Source: Karalla daura (taxonomy: Eukaryota; Chordata; Actinopteri; Chaetodontiformes; Leiognathidae). From it: a stretch of 64,000 nt of DNA. The notes under the pieces are model-generated. The model made no database searches. It worked only from the letters and a program-made list of their open reading frames with translations, and was not told where the DNA came from. The translations under genes were made by a program, and so were the position numbers. The stretch is from NCBI GenBank assembly GCA_029224185.1, contig CM055211.1, forward strand, positions 994,058 to 1,058,057, in the 5' to 3' direction. Below are positions 46,807-59,900 of this stretch, in pieces (within the stretch, counting starts at the first letter, position 1; the number at the start of each line of letters is the position of its first letter).

Positions 46807-47980
46807 GGACATCCCAGAAAATATTTTGGGGAAAGTGGGGAAACCAAGAGCTTGCAGCAGCCAGCATATTCGGGACTTTTGTTTTGAGACATAAACTCTA
46901 CAAAGTGAAACTTTTTATAGCTAATATCATGATGTGGGATGTTATGACAACCTTCAGGAATCCATTATTTGGTGTGTGGGTTTTTTTTGCAATCAGTCTT
47001 AAATAAAGTCGGCGTCAGAGTTCTACTCTGGATTAATTTTAGGTCAAGTGTCCCAGAAACCTCGAATCATTCTAGCCTACAGAGGAGTGACATGGAGGGA
47101 AACAAGTCACGGTGTGCATCGGTAGCTTTACTTATTTACATAAACAAATGGGTCTTTTCTCATTGAATTGTGCCTGGCTTTTATCATGTATAAAAAAAAC
47201 CCTGCATCTTCGCACTTGAATCATGATCGAATTAAATTATCCAGAGAAAGGCAACCATTCTATCAGAACGAGTACTGTTGCAGTGGAGGAGGAGATGTTC
47301 TGGTCGCGCATCCATCGTACCGTCTCGATCCTGGCAGCCAAACACACGTTTGGCACCGGTGTGGTGCGAACGGACAGCTGACGGCGACTCTAAATATACA
47401 GCCTGACAATGAGTTCACCGGTCCGGTCCGGCTTCCTGTTATTGTTGAGTGAATTGTCGCCCTTTTCTTCGTTTTGTTTTGCTTCTTCCATCATGGTGTC
47501 AGTATGGTTCGTGGTATATGATTAAGCCGGTAAGGTCTTTTTTAGAAAAAAACGTGTTTGTGATGTTTTTGGATGCGTGTGAAGCACTTTGCACACTTGG
47601 GAGAAATCAAAAGTCACAGAGTTGTTGTTTTTTTTTTTTTTACAGAAAAACTATTAATAGCAGCCCTGCTGTGGCCCAGAAAGAGCTGTATCTGCCTTAT
47701 AAGGAGATTCTGCATGTAAACAGACTCTAGGTCGCACACTGGACTGGAGTTTTGTTGTTGGTGCTGCTGCACTGGTCTACACTGTGTGTATATATCTTTG
47801 ACTACTGCATACCTCCGGAAATAAAATGACCAGAAATGATCCTCCTCCCGGGGAAGACTGTTTGTGCTCAAGTACAAACAATAATAATAATGATATATAT
47901 AAATAAAAATAGAGTTTAGATTTCCACAGTCAGTTCTTCGACAACAAAGAGCAACCACGTTGCATGTACAGTTCACACTA

Positions 47981-48016
47981 GAAAGAAAGAAAGAAAGAAA
48001 GAATGAAAGAAAGAAA
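47981..48016. repeat. (GAAA)n microsatellite
   Basis: About nine GAAA units with one substitution. Confidence 0.9.
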
Positions 48017-50214
48017 CCCTCCGTGGCCGATGATAACAAGTTTTACTGAAAAGAAATTACGAAACAAAATACAGGCTAAAAAGATGCCTAGTAGAGTCTA
48101 TAAACTTACCAACTTGATAAAGGAAACACTACACCAAGAAATGAACAACCTTTAGTCCTAGTCTCACCCAGGCTGGAGGCATCTATGTAGGACGTCCATA
48201 GCAATATCAACCAGCCCTTGTTACTTACTCAGCATCACCAGCAGATGACTGTTCATAGGTGAATGGAATTGTTCACCTTAAGCAGTGACGTGGAAAAAGT
48301 CTAAGCAAGCTATATGTTTTGGTGTTGTATCTACTATATTATCTACTCATACTATAATCGCCTTCTATATATTAATAGAAACCTGGCTACAGGCCACCGT
48401 AGCATAACCTTTTTCTTGTCCCTAGAAAACTATATTTATTTAAAAGTAAGAAGACAACAGTTCGGTTTGATCTGAATAAGATCTGAGGAGCTTGTAAAGA
48501 GAAACACCCTCAAATGACTTCAAGATGTGCCGACCTTTGCCTTTTGAATCCATGAGGGTTACAGATGAATCAAACAAATACGGGTGGCTATTGAAACTTT
48601 ATTGAAACACAGATCACTTGCACGGCTCTGTTGGAGCAAAAACTTTTTGCAGTATTCAAAAACTGACATACGTTTGATTTGTTTCATATCAAAAGGCTGA
48701 TGTAAAACAAATCACTCTGAGGTTGAACACAGAAATCTGAGCTGGTGCACCCTAAATGTTTCATGGCCCTCGGTATTTCCTCCGTCTTCCCCAAACACGT
48801 TTCAGAGCAAATAGTTCTCTCTTTTTGGTCCAGGGAGCGGCCGCGCTCCCCAGCCTTACATGGTGAGATTCCAGGCCACCGCTCAACCTACGACCAGACA
48901 AGAGGGGAAGACGCCGAGGGTCAGAGACAGAGTGACTGACGGCCGGAGAAGCACACTGCCGCGCTGCCAGCCTTGAAGGAGATGGGATCTGCATTAAACA
49001 GATATATTTTAGAGAGATCTGAAATGATCGGCTTTCCCTGCAAAATTCCAGTGAGACTCACACTGGATGTCGACGGTCACCAGAGCCCCCCCACCCCCAC
49101 CCCACTGACCTCTCCTCCAGCTGTACTCATACACTTTGCTTTGAAAAAAAGCAAATCCGATGATCAAGTTGGTCTTACGACACACGTGGGTGCTCCTCAA
49201 GGGTTGACCCTGTGTTTTGGATCCCCCCTTCAACTTTAACTTTTTTTTTTTGGTTTGATCCAGGATTACGCAAACTTTTTTTTTTCAATCTAAATTTCAC
49301 GATGTATTCAGAAATCTTTACATCAGAAATTGTGTCAAGACGACCCTACATTTTCACTGTATAACTATCGTGTAATACATGACCAATAAGCAAGGTATAT
49401 ATTGAAAGAAAGCTAAGTAAAGCTCACTTTCACACTGGCATTTCTCATGTTTTCAAACCGGATTTCATGATTTGCATCGCTCATAGCATAATTCACACAT
49501 AGCACACAGTATAGAGCCGGAGGCAGATAGATGGACAGTGAGAGGAAGGGAGAAACAGCATTCTGTGGGTTAAGAGGCGCAGGAGGAGGGTTTACCCCAT
49601 CAGCTGTGTTTACTCTGGAAGCTTTCAGCGGCAGTTGGCGGCTTCACATGCATTCTCTCTCCTCTCCCCGCGCTCTCTGCTCTCCAGATATAGCCAGCTA
49701 TGTTGAGAAGCCTACCTTCCACTTTTCCCCAAGAGGCCTCCGGCTAAGTGCAGGATTTATCTGATATGAGCTTTTGAAGCACGGCGCCGACTCAAGACAC
49801 AAGCAGCTCAGCCTCTCAAACCCACTGAAATCCTCAAAAATGAATCATGGTGGGCAAAATGAGCTTTTTATTTGGCCTCATTTGGGTATCTGGCACGTCA
49901 GTCCATATAGAACCCAGTACCCAGAGAACCCTTTTCGTCCAGGCACATAAGTTGAGTGAATACGAGATACTTTTAGATAGATTTGTACTTTTTCCACCGC
50001 TATATTTCTGGTTGCACATCATCATCATATTGTGCTCTACTCACAATGAACCGGGAAACGAGTGCCCCGCCGCCCGATTTACAATTTCCTGTGAGACGTG
50101 AAACTGTATAAGTGAAACTGCTGTCCAAGGCATTCGGGAAGCGAGAACGCGAGGAGAGACTTTCATCGGAGCAAAAGTATCCATCCCGTGGCACGTAGTT
50201 AATAACGCTTACAG

Positions 50215-50300
50215 ACTTCGGGAAACTGGGGCTCTGCGGCTGCCGGGAAGTGACTGGGGTGGGGTGCCTTGCTCAGGGGCACTAGAGCTGTGTGGTGGGG
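50215..50300 (-). repeat. SINE-like dispersed repeat fragment
   Basis: The minus strand carries CCCCTGAGCAAGGCACC followed by CCCAGTCACTTCC, the usual central part of an abundant teleost repeat. The plus-strand fragments near 37924 and 63095 are related. Confidence 0.5.
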
Positions 50301-51269
50301 TGGGGGGGGCATGTACAGAAACTGAACAACATTGCTAATGGATTTCAGGAGTCTGCAGTTACTTGAATGAATACAACTATTAACCAATGTATGCTGCCAT
50401 GTGCTGATAAGCTTTTCTTCAGTCATTTTGACTGTGACATAGAAAATGTACACATATCGCCATACCCACAGAGGCTGTGGGGAGGTTTTTTTTTATGAAG
50501 TGCTAACTGGGCTCCCTTTGAAGTGAGTCAAAAGCCTGGCGCTTGGCAGTGGTGGTGCCCATTATGGTGGTTGAGACCATTCCTTGGATGTAAGATAGAA
50601 CAGCGTGACAGGCAAACACTGGTGTTACGAATCGAGTCCATGTAGTCATGGCCTGAACGGGGTAAAAACGACCTTGGGTCGAAGATCACGTTTGGCTGTT
50701 GGGTTCGCGTCTCCTTAAACGATCCACGAAGCCCGCACACCTAATTTGTCACGCTGAAATAACTCAGACACACCCCGTTTGTTGATGGCCTAAATATAAA
50801 ACGCCGCAAATCCGAGGCACAATAGTGGGCATCCGCTGTCCATTTCAGACCCGGCACAGGTGATGTCGATGCTAAACTTAGTAAAATGATCCGGCGTCCC
50901 TGTCTGCCGATGTGCCACACTAGCTGGAAGTAGCTTCAAAAGACTGCTGATATAACATTAATCCAGGGCACCCAGTCCTACCATGCGTATCACACATCCT
51001 TAATAAAACCTCCCAAAACAAGTGTGGGCTCTGCGGTAACAAAAGCTCACAAATCTGTCCCCCGGATCGCTGTCGTGCCCTGCCACATCTCTAAAATTAT
51101 CACTCAGATCCAGGCCCTCGTGGCCCTCTCGAGGCATTCCCTTGAGATACAGATCACTCAAATCAGGAACCCCTTCAGCCATTCAGATTCTAAAAATAAC
51201 ACAAATAACGGCACACAGGAGTTCAGAGCTGACAACAATAGAGACCTAAAATAACTTACAGCTCACTTA

Positions 51270-51415
51270 CAGCTTACATTCATCCATTATCCCCGATTTA
51301 TACCCAAAGGTGTGGCGGGTGTCTGCTGGCGTCTGTCTCCACCACATAGGGGAGGGCGGAAAACACACTGGACAGGTCCCCAGTCCATCATAGGGCACAC
51401 ACACACCAACAGTTT
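51270..51415 (+). repeat. Dispersed teleost repeat
   Basis: CATTCATCCATTATC, GTCTGCTGGCGTCTGTC and ACAGGTCCCCAGTCCATCAT followed by GGGCACAC form the core of a very common teleost repeat unit. A second copy lies near 52705. Confidence 0.65.
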
Positions 51416-52204
51416 TAGACTGTTAGAAGAAACCATAGAACCAGATAAACATACACAGGCAGCAAGGCATCATAATACCACAAAGCTAGACCTGGTGTTG
51501 AGTGGATTTGTTTTTACTCTGAGTAAGCAGAAGTACAGAAAAATCGAGTGATGGACAAATAATGTCTCTTGTCAGACACATGTAACATCAACATAATGAA
51601 TTTTGTTTTCTTCTTTTTAAAATAAATATAAAATGTATTATATTATATTTATCTGGACCACCAGAACATCCCCTTTTTAATTCAGTTACAGATACTGCCA
51701 AATTTAGTGCACACTCTGAGGACTGGTCAGTCTCAGGAGGGCTTTCCTTGGGAGAGGATGTTTGGTGATAATGGCCGAAACACCCGATGACCCCACGGTC
51801 CACTGCTGATGAAGTGTCCGATCTGGATCAGAAGCCCAGAAAAAAAACTGAAACTTCGACCCAGTTAGTTCTGATCACTAGTCCACTTCGAGAACTGCCA
51901 ATAAAAACCCAATAAAAGATATAAGGCCAAAATGCAGCCAACACAAGGGGGGGGATGGACAAAAAGGCTTTTAGAAGGGGGGCCAGAGAGTGCATTTAAC
52001 TATAGGGAGATCATACTGCTCAGGCTGCCTGGGAAAGTCTTCTCCAGGATAGGGGAGACTCCAGCTGTTGGTTAAACAATGTGGTTGCTTCAGGCGCCCA
52101 TCCTCTGTATTCCCAGAATCTGAAGTCTGCTTCACATTACCAACAGTGAGTCCAGGTCGGAGGTTGGACTCCACCGAGGCTGCTACCTTGTCACCGATTC
52201 TGTT

Positions 52205-52690
52205 AATAGCTTTTATGGATAGAATCTCTTAGGCTCAGCCAAGTGGCGGAGAGTGTCGGATTCAGTGACCTTCCATCTCTACTTTTCACAGACAATGTGG
52301 TCCTATTAACATCGTCGAACAGTGACCTCCAGCTTGCAATGGCGAGTGTGAAGGGGCCGGGATGAAAATCGGCACCTCTAAATCAGAGGCCACAGTTCTC
52401 AGCTGATTTGTTGTTAATCATGTTTTTAGACACCTCTTTTTTCCAGGACAGAGCCACCGTTCATCCACATTCCATTGAGCATCGAGCATCTGTCCATCTG
52501 GGAGGAGGAACAGAGGCAGAACCAGGATCTGCTGGAGAGATTATGTATCTTGGCTGGCCTGGGAATGCTTTGGGATCCCACCAGAGGAGTTGGTGGAGGT
52601 AACTGGAGAGAGAGGTATCTGGGCTTCCCTGCTCAAACTGCTTCCCCCACGACCCAGATCCCAAACGAGCAGCTGAAGACGATACGAGAC
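52205..52690 (+). mobile_element. Internally deleted LINE reverse-transcriptase pseudogene
   Basis: The plus strand shows successive polymerase blocks in shifting frames: FMDRIS, LLFTDNVVLLTSSNSDLQLA, MKIGTSKSEATVLS, then after a gap ERLCILAGLGMLWDP and a WRERYLGFPAQTASP-like end. The catalytic F-A-D-D box of the family is F-T-D-N here, there are in-frame stops, and the middle is deleted, so it is inactive. Confidence 0.8.
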
Positions 52691-52704
52691 CAGACACCGT
52701 AACA

Positions 52705-52835
52705 TCCTTCTCTCCATCCATTCATTATCTTACCCAGTTTGGGCACTAATGGTGTCGCAGGGGTCTACTGAAGCCTATCACACATAGGACAAAAGTGATA
52801 CAGGTCGCCAGTCCATCACAGCACACAACCCAACA
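52705..52835 (+). repeat. Dispersed teleost repeat
   Basis: CCATTCATTATCTTACCCAG, GGTGTCGCAGGGGTCTACTG and ACAGGTCGCCAGTCCATCAC: second copy of the unit near 51270, directly after the LINE pseudogene. Confidence 0.65.
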
Positions 52836-53823
52836 TTATGTATTGCGATATATGTTGTTCAGCCGAGGGTGGCTAATACTGTATGTGTTACATTGTAGTT
52901 TGTAGTATTATTTCGTTTTACTTTACAAACCTTTTCACTGACCACTCAACCACTCCTCCTCAACTCAAAAATGCAAGGTAAAGCACTGCTCGTGACCATC
53001 CTCTGGAACAAAGATTCCTGAATAGAACTGGATGATTACGACTTGAAGTGTGTCCCCACTGTCACATTCAGAGAGGATTGCTGGGGGTACGTCAACACCG
53101 CAGGCTACTAAATGCATAACTCTTTATCACTGGCAGTGCTCAGACATAGCAGGCATTCTTTCCACTGATTCTTATTGTTTCAGCACGCGGCCTTTAAAAA
53201 GAATCTGTCCACAAAGGTTGCTTGGGGAGACCGACAGCACGATGGTCGGTGGACGTTCAGTGACGCCGCTCTACAGCCGTTCCACAGAATACGTGTAAGT
53301 TTTTTTTCCCCCCCGTCTTTTACTGTTAAGCATCGATGATCATCACGTCAACTTTAAAAGACTCCTCTCTACTCGAAGGACAAATGCTTAGCTCGTCACA
53401 GCACCCTGCCGAGCCATGAGCGAGGACCATTAGGATTCACGTCGCCTTCACTCAAATGTCCGATCGCCGACGGTTATCCCAATGATTCCGACGAGGTGGA
53501 GAAATCGCCCGCGGCCCCCTGATTGGCTGTTGCAGTTCACATGGAGGTCCGTGATTGGAAGCCCGGGGTATCTGAAGGGCTTGTGCGGTGTAGTGTCTTA
53601 TGTGTGATGATGACAAGTTGGATCGGAGCAGTGGAAAAATAACTGCTCTATTTATACAGGCCCATTTAACAGAAGAGGGTCATCTGTGTCCCCCACAGGA
53701 ACTCTGACAGTCAGCCTGTCCACCTGCTACCCCGAATTCACTCCATCTCAGGTCTTATTTGGACTCGTAATTAACTCCTTCCCCCCCTTTTCATGTTGGC
53801 ATTTACAGAGTAGATGTCATAAA

Positions 53824-53852
53824 TCTTTATTATTATTATTATTATTATTATT
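53824..53852. repeat. (TTA)n microsatellite
   Basis: Run of TTA trinucleotides. Confidence 0.85.
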
Positions 53853-55077
53853 CAATTATCCACTATAAAGTCCACCATAAAGTCCTTTCAGTCTCAATTT
53901 TGGCTCAGTGCATTTATTCCTTTTGGTAAGTCCAATTTGAACTTAATTGTATTGAGAACAATGTTTTTATATATATAAAATTGCTTTTATTTCTTTTTTT
54001 GACAATTTGATCCACACCTCAGTCTTTTTATTTTACTTCTCAAAATAATCATTGACGGTTTTTGACTTAATTCAGATTATAAACATGTAGAAGGGTTCAT
54101 CAAAAGGTTATGGTCAATTCTGGGTATGATCTAGATACAATGCGGAGTATGACCTATATACAGAAAAAGGAAATCCGTATGAGGCAGAGGATGAGTGGTC
54201 AGTATTCTCGCTTTACAGCAAGAAGGATTTGATTTTTGCCTTCAAAGGCCTTCCTGTGTTTGGGTCTGCTTCTTCTCCCCATGTTGGGTTTTTCTCCCGG
54301 TACACCAGCACACTATTGAAGCACAAAACAGGTCACAAAACAAGACAAAATGAATTCCCAAGATTGAAAGCACTATCGCTAAGCAGTGAACACATTAAGA
54401 AGTAATGGTATGTGTCAAGGGAACCCTCCTCGAACCTACTCGACTCGAGGCTGAAATCACACCAGGTAAGTTCCAGCAACCCGCTGCAACTTGTCACAAC
54501 GCTCAGAGTCTCTATGGTTCACACAGCTTCCTTAAGGGAGTCTCCCCCTCCTGGAAGTGTCATTGTTTGGTATTATGGTGCATTATAATCATTGATTAGT
54601 GATGGTCATCTCCAGGCGTTTGCTTCCCCCTCATGGGTATCACATAGAGATCCAGGGTGCAGACTCCAGAGCTCCATTGTTCTTCAGGACATCTTGGACT
54701 CAGCAGACGCCCTAATACACTGAGGTACAGTACACAACCCTCTGAGCATACATGCCCTCAGAGGTGATGTATAATCTGATTTTTCATCAGATTTTCCATT
54801 ATCATTTTCTGTTTATATGTAGAGCTATTTATGTTTACACATTTGGCGTTTAATGTTGACATTGCTTGGTCTCTGATCTGGATATCAGTGACGTATTTAC
54901 TACACATAAGTACACACCCATCTCAAGAATATCCAACCCGTCTTCACAGTTTTCGCTTTTGATTGGAAATCGGCTATGGTCTGCAGCCTCTTCAAATGTG
55001 GTTCTGGCTCTGACCGCAACTGCTACTCACTGACCATATCTAGCTGGTGAAAGTCGAAAACAAATGCATGATCTCCT

Positions 55078-55150
55078 GAGGGGTGCGTCGGGGCTCCACT
55101 CTGGGCCCAGTGTTATTCTCCATTTTCATGAACGAAGTGAGAAAAGCTGC
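55078..55150 (+). mobile_element. LINE reverse-transcriptase fragment
   Basis: The plus strand reads GVRRGSTLGPVLFSIFMNEV, matching the GV.QGS.LGP.LFSI.M block of non-LTR polymerases. Only about 70 bp is recognisable. Confidence 0.7.
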
Positions 55151-56999
55151 CGGTGTTTCTTGCATCCGTTCATTGGCCGAGTGAGCATCTTCTATTGATT
55201 TCTAACCTACATGCAAATGGCATATACTTGTTCCTTTATTCGTGTCATCTTTTTGTTGCATTGTGTTGCGGTTGATATGTTTATTGTGGAATGTTTATTT
55301 GTGTTGGAGCCTCGTGGTCGGGTGGTCGTGGTTTGTAAAATGAGAATTTATTTCCACATTTTCCCTGGATTTATAAAAGACAAATGAAATAAACCTCTAG
55401 AGTTAGGGTGATTTTCACCTTGCTTTTGCCTATTCCCTTTAGGCCTATTGGACAGCTTCCCCACGTACTGACACTATATTAAACATCTTTGTGATTTTAC
55501 GTCACCAGTGATGAGTCGTGCATGTGGGCGCTTCTCTCGTGCCTGTCTGAACTCCCAACCTGATGGTAACAGACTTCCATAAGCCTCCCAGTCTTCATTC
55601 ACTTTCAGACTTTCAGCACCAACAGCACAAGTTATCCTACAGTGACATTTGTTCAGTAATACTCACTCGAGTCGGAGGGGAAATAGCTGCATTAAAATTT
55701 CAGCAGTGACTGGAGGGGAAGCCTTGGATTTAACCCCTGTAACACCAGCCTGGTGGGGGCCATCAATCACCCTCTGAACGCGGCTCTGAACGGCTGTTCT
55801 TTCATTCCCATTTCGCTCCACCGAGGCCTCGTGAAGGGTTCTGAAACCGAGTTTCAACCCTGGATAACCTCAGCAGAGAGCTAGCAAGAGGGGATGTCTC
55901 GCTTCAATCAGTCACGACGAGCTGGCACCTGTATGGTTTTCAGAGCAACCCTGACACCTGCTGGTGATTTGGCTGTCAGTGAATAACCCACAATGAAAAA
56001 CAAGCAGTGAATGATGTATCCACGAAGCACTTGGTATGCCATAAACACAGAGAAAACACAGAGAACACTAAACACCCAATCCAGTAACACCTAATGGTGT
56101 TGTCAAGCCAATTCAAGTGGCAGCCGAGCAACTCATTTTTTAAGGCTGTTTTGGAGATCCGCTCTACATATTAATGGGCCGTTGTGAATCGGTGTTTCTG
56201 TTATGTAGCAGGCTGTATTTCCCTGTGTTCCCCTTCTTCCCACCCATAGCCCTGTCCACCAATCCAGTCCCATCCTTGCCTGTCGGTCTTGAGTCTCCTG
56301 CCCCTCCTGTCCTGTTAGAGCTGCCTTAACCCCTGGATTCGTCTGTTTCTACTCCCCCGCCAATCTGACCAGCGCCTGTTTTTTGACTCCGTTTTCCCTG
56401 CCCTCTCAGCAACACCCGCCTTCTCTTCCTGACCCCGTTTTCTGTGCCACGTTTCTCAGTTTTGTGCGTTTGTGTTTCCTGTGTCTGAGTTGCAGACACT
56501 CTCATACACTCGTTTTCTCTGTTGGCTGTGTGCATGCGGGTGCAAATTCTGGACCGTGATATGGGGGTCCCCCATGCCACATTGAAACCAGATCTGTATG
56601 TAGTTCTAGTCTTGTGATTTGAATTTATTCTGCACAAGATATGAAGAAACACATAGAAAGAAAGAACGCATAGAAAACTGCTTGCTACTGGCATCAACAT
56701 AAACACTTGATCTCGAAACTTGTATTGTTTATTGTTAATTGGATGATTGTCCATTAAATGTGGATAATAAATAAATAACAGTGGAACAACAGTACAATAG
56801 TTAAAGGCTCAGTTCTAATCCTCTTAAATCCTCCTAATAATGAAAGTAGAAAGCCATTTGGATCACTTCCTTAGGAAACCATAAGCATTTACACGCGCAT
56901 CAAACCCAGGATGTGATCCTCCCTCCTCAACAGGAAACAACCTCAATTATGAAGGCGGCTGTCTCTGCTTGTATTCAGAAGAGCGTGAACAAAGTGAGG

Positions 57000-59900
57000 A
57001 TGAAGATGGCTGCCATCTCCAGCATCACCGCGCTCCTGCTCTGCTGCTTCACCTTCACCCTTGCAGGTATTTTAAAAGGCGTTTTCGTGTTTCTTTTCAT
57101 TCGGTCACGCGATAGGAGGATTTGAAATATCTCCATTTGGAACCGAAACGCGGGGGTTCCTCATTTTTCTCATGGTAGCAAGCAACAAGACCTATGAAAA
57201 AAATATACCGTCAAAGCGTTTCATCAACTGAAATTTTCCCTAAGGGATTCAACTTTTTGCCCAGCTGAAAAGATCTTTGAATAGAACAATCACAAATAGA
57301 AAAATATGTGTATAGAACAATATATGTAATATATTCCAAAAATCTATATTTTGTGATGCTGATGAAAGTTCTTCAAAGATTTTTTTCGATGCGGTCAAAA
57401 AAAAAGAACCCGAGTTGGGCAACACAGCAATATCAAAAAGACAGCATGTAGTCCAGAACGCATGTAGATAGTGCTGGCTACGTTACTGCCAAATAACTCG
57501 AAATTAGAGCAGGAGAGAATGAGAGACAGTTTTCCCGATCAAGTTGTCGATAAAAGATTGACAATGCCAGGGGTAATTTTTTTTCATGCGGATTTGCGAG
57601 CGAATTTGATTTGAACTCTCAATATAGAAAAACTTTCAAGGGAACCTATATGCGTCAGAAATGCACTGCAGATCAGGAAACCATGATCTGAAATGCGGTG
57701 ACAGGAAATACACAGGAAGCTAAGATAGGGTAAAAATAAAAAGGTAAAAAACACATGACGATAAATATATATATGTGAAAACGCCCAGCTATATTAACTA
57801 TACATGCAACCTAAAACAACACCTGAAAATATTTCTTGTTGATTTTGTGACTTATTTGCTTGTTATTCTTCTTTAGTGTTTTTGAACGTCAGGGATTCAA
57901 ACTCTCTCTACTGTTTGTTTATTGTATTTTGTCCGCGAGTGCTGTTCACTCATACGTGCATTTGTGCATCATTTTGTTCCTCTTTTCGCTTTTTCACACC
58001 TCGGCCTCTGCAGTAGATTAAGCTGGCCATGCGTCAAAAAGTTGCGTCCTCACTTGTTTGTCTGGCCAGTTCCCAGAATTTGCTCGCTGATCACCACAAA
58101 GATCACAATCGGCTCATGGGGGAACTCATTGTTTGTGCTGTATGTCAAAATTTCAGATGAAACGATGCGATCTGGCTTAAAGGCCGCCACGTGTTTTCTT
58201 CGAATGGCTTTCTTTGAACCTAAAGCAACTTGTGTCGCTCGTGCCAGTTCAACGAAAATAAAACGCTCACGGTACGTAAGGGCAAAATTAGAAACGAAAC
58301 CCAGATTTAGTAATTATTGCAGTGAAATAGTTTGGACTATTTCTGAGGTTACCACAGACGAGTTTCCTCGTCTTCTGACTTGCCTTAACAAAACCATAAC
58401 AATGTTTATTGGACTCAGAGGCAGTTTTAGCCATCGCTTCCTTTTATAGAATTAACCTCGGTGGAAAAACACTACAAAAAACAGCGACACCAGATGACTC
58501 ATGTGACCATTAATATCCTGTGGGTGAACTTCAAGAGAAAACGAAACCGTGCAACCATGAGCTTTTTTGCTGTGGTCGAAGTGATCCTATTGGTACAGCG
58601 AACAAACCAAACAAAAATAATGTTCAAAATTGTTTTGATATGTTCAATTGAATGAAAACGAAGGCCACGCGGTGAGACAAAATTAAAAGGAAAGGGCTAA
58701 AACTCCTCTGCACGAAAAGGTCTTTCATTGAGGTTTTTTTTTTTTTTTTAAAGGCTCCACTGGATGGATGGATTGATGTTGGATGCTCCACATAATTTCT
58801 CCTTCTGTCTTTCTCATTTATAGATGAATGCAACGTCTATGCCGAAACACAGAAGGAATTCATTTTGAAGCTGGAGCACACGCTGACAGCGCAGGACACT
58901 TTGAAATGGAAGCTGGACAGCAAGGTCCTTTTTCATCGCAAAGGAAATGGTAAACCTATCGCAGGCGAGAGTGACTTGGTCACTAGTGATGGATCCCTAA
59001 GGCTGAAAAACGTGGATGCCAGCATGCAAGGGCAATATACCTCTGAAGTTCATAACCAAGGAAAAGCAGTGTTCGGTCCGAAAACTGTGTCTTTATGTAC
59101 ACAGGGTAGGTTGAACCAAAATTAGCTCAGTTCATTGAAATACATCATAACTTTATGTGTGATAATTACAGTACTTTTTCCATGTGTATCTTCAATCCTC
59201 TTTTTAGACCATGTTAAAACCCCTAAAGTGGAGTCTATTTGTCCGAAAGATCCGAAGTCGAGTTCAAAGGTCGAATTCACCTGCAAGACTCAGGTGAGCA
59301 CAAGTATGAAATATAAAAAAAGAATGTATTCATTCATTTTAAGCAGCATTCCTTCAGATATATGTTTGCACAATGTGACTCCAAAGACGGCTCCCCATTC
59401 ATTTAAATGGAAAATAAATGTTCATCGTTATCACCATGATCGAACAAGGCTCTAGCGAAACACACAGCACACCATTCCTGTACGGCATGTTGTGATGATC
59501 TCATTTGCTGGAACCGACACAGTGGTTGTTTTTTTTTTTTGGTCAAACAAAATGATAGAGCACCAAGAGGAAGCGTGGAGGCAAGCGTGTTGCAAGCTCT
59601 AGCCGTGCAAATGCTTGCAGTGCTTGAGCATGCAACACGCTTACGAGTCACATGCTTGTTCTCATATATCTTGTTCATAGTGGTGTTGCACATCCAAGAT
59701 TAGATTTGCTAGCAAATAAAAGGTTAAAAACACCGCATTCGTCTTCGGATTCGCTTCAGGTCTCTTTTGCGGTCTGTGCACACCATGTCTCTTGAAAGTT
59801 CATATTGCTGCCCACTAACCCTCTACATTAATATACAACATCTTTGTCACTACGGGACAGGACCAAGGAAGCACGTTTCAGTGGCTCCAGAACGACAAAG

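Larger units (their letters stand above)
42793..56948. other. Gene-poor interval between pln and the CD2-like gene
   Basis: The pln 5' UTR exon and promoter are probably in the proximal part but cannot be placed. Contents: (GT)n at 43553-43577, a small CpG-rich patch near 44720-44850, a (GA)n block at 46736-46806, (GAAA)n near 47981-48016, a TTA run near 53824-53852, SINE-like and dispersed repeat pieces near 50215, 51270 and 52705, LINE remnants near 52205 and 55080, and a pyrimidine-rich block near 56210-56480. Several short open frames (for example 47168-47452) match no family I recognise. Confidence 0.6.

Noticed and set aside
47168..47452. 94-codon plus-strand frame
   Set aside because: No recognisable motif, no neighbours that would explain it, and no upstream promoter features.
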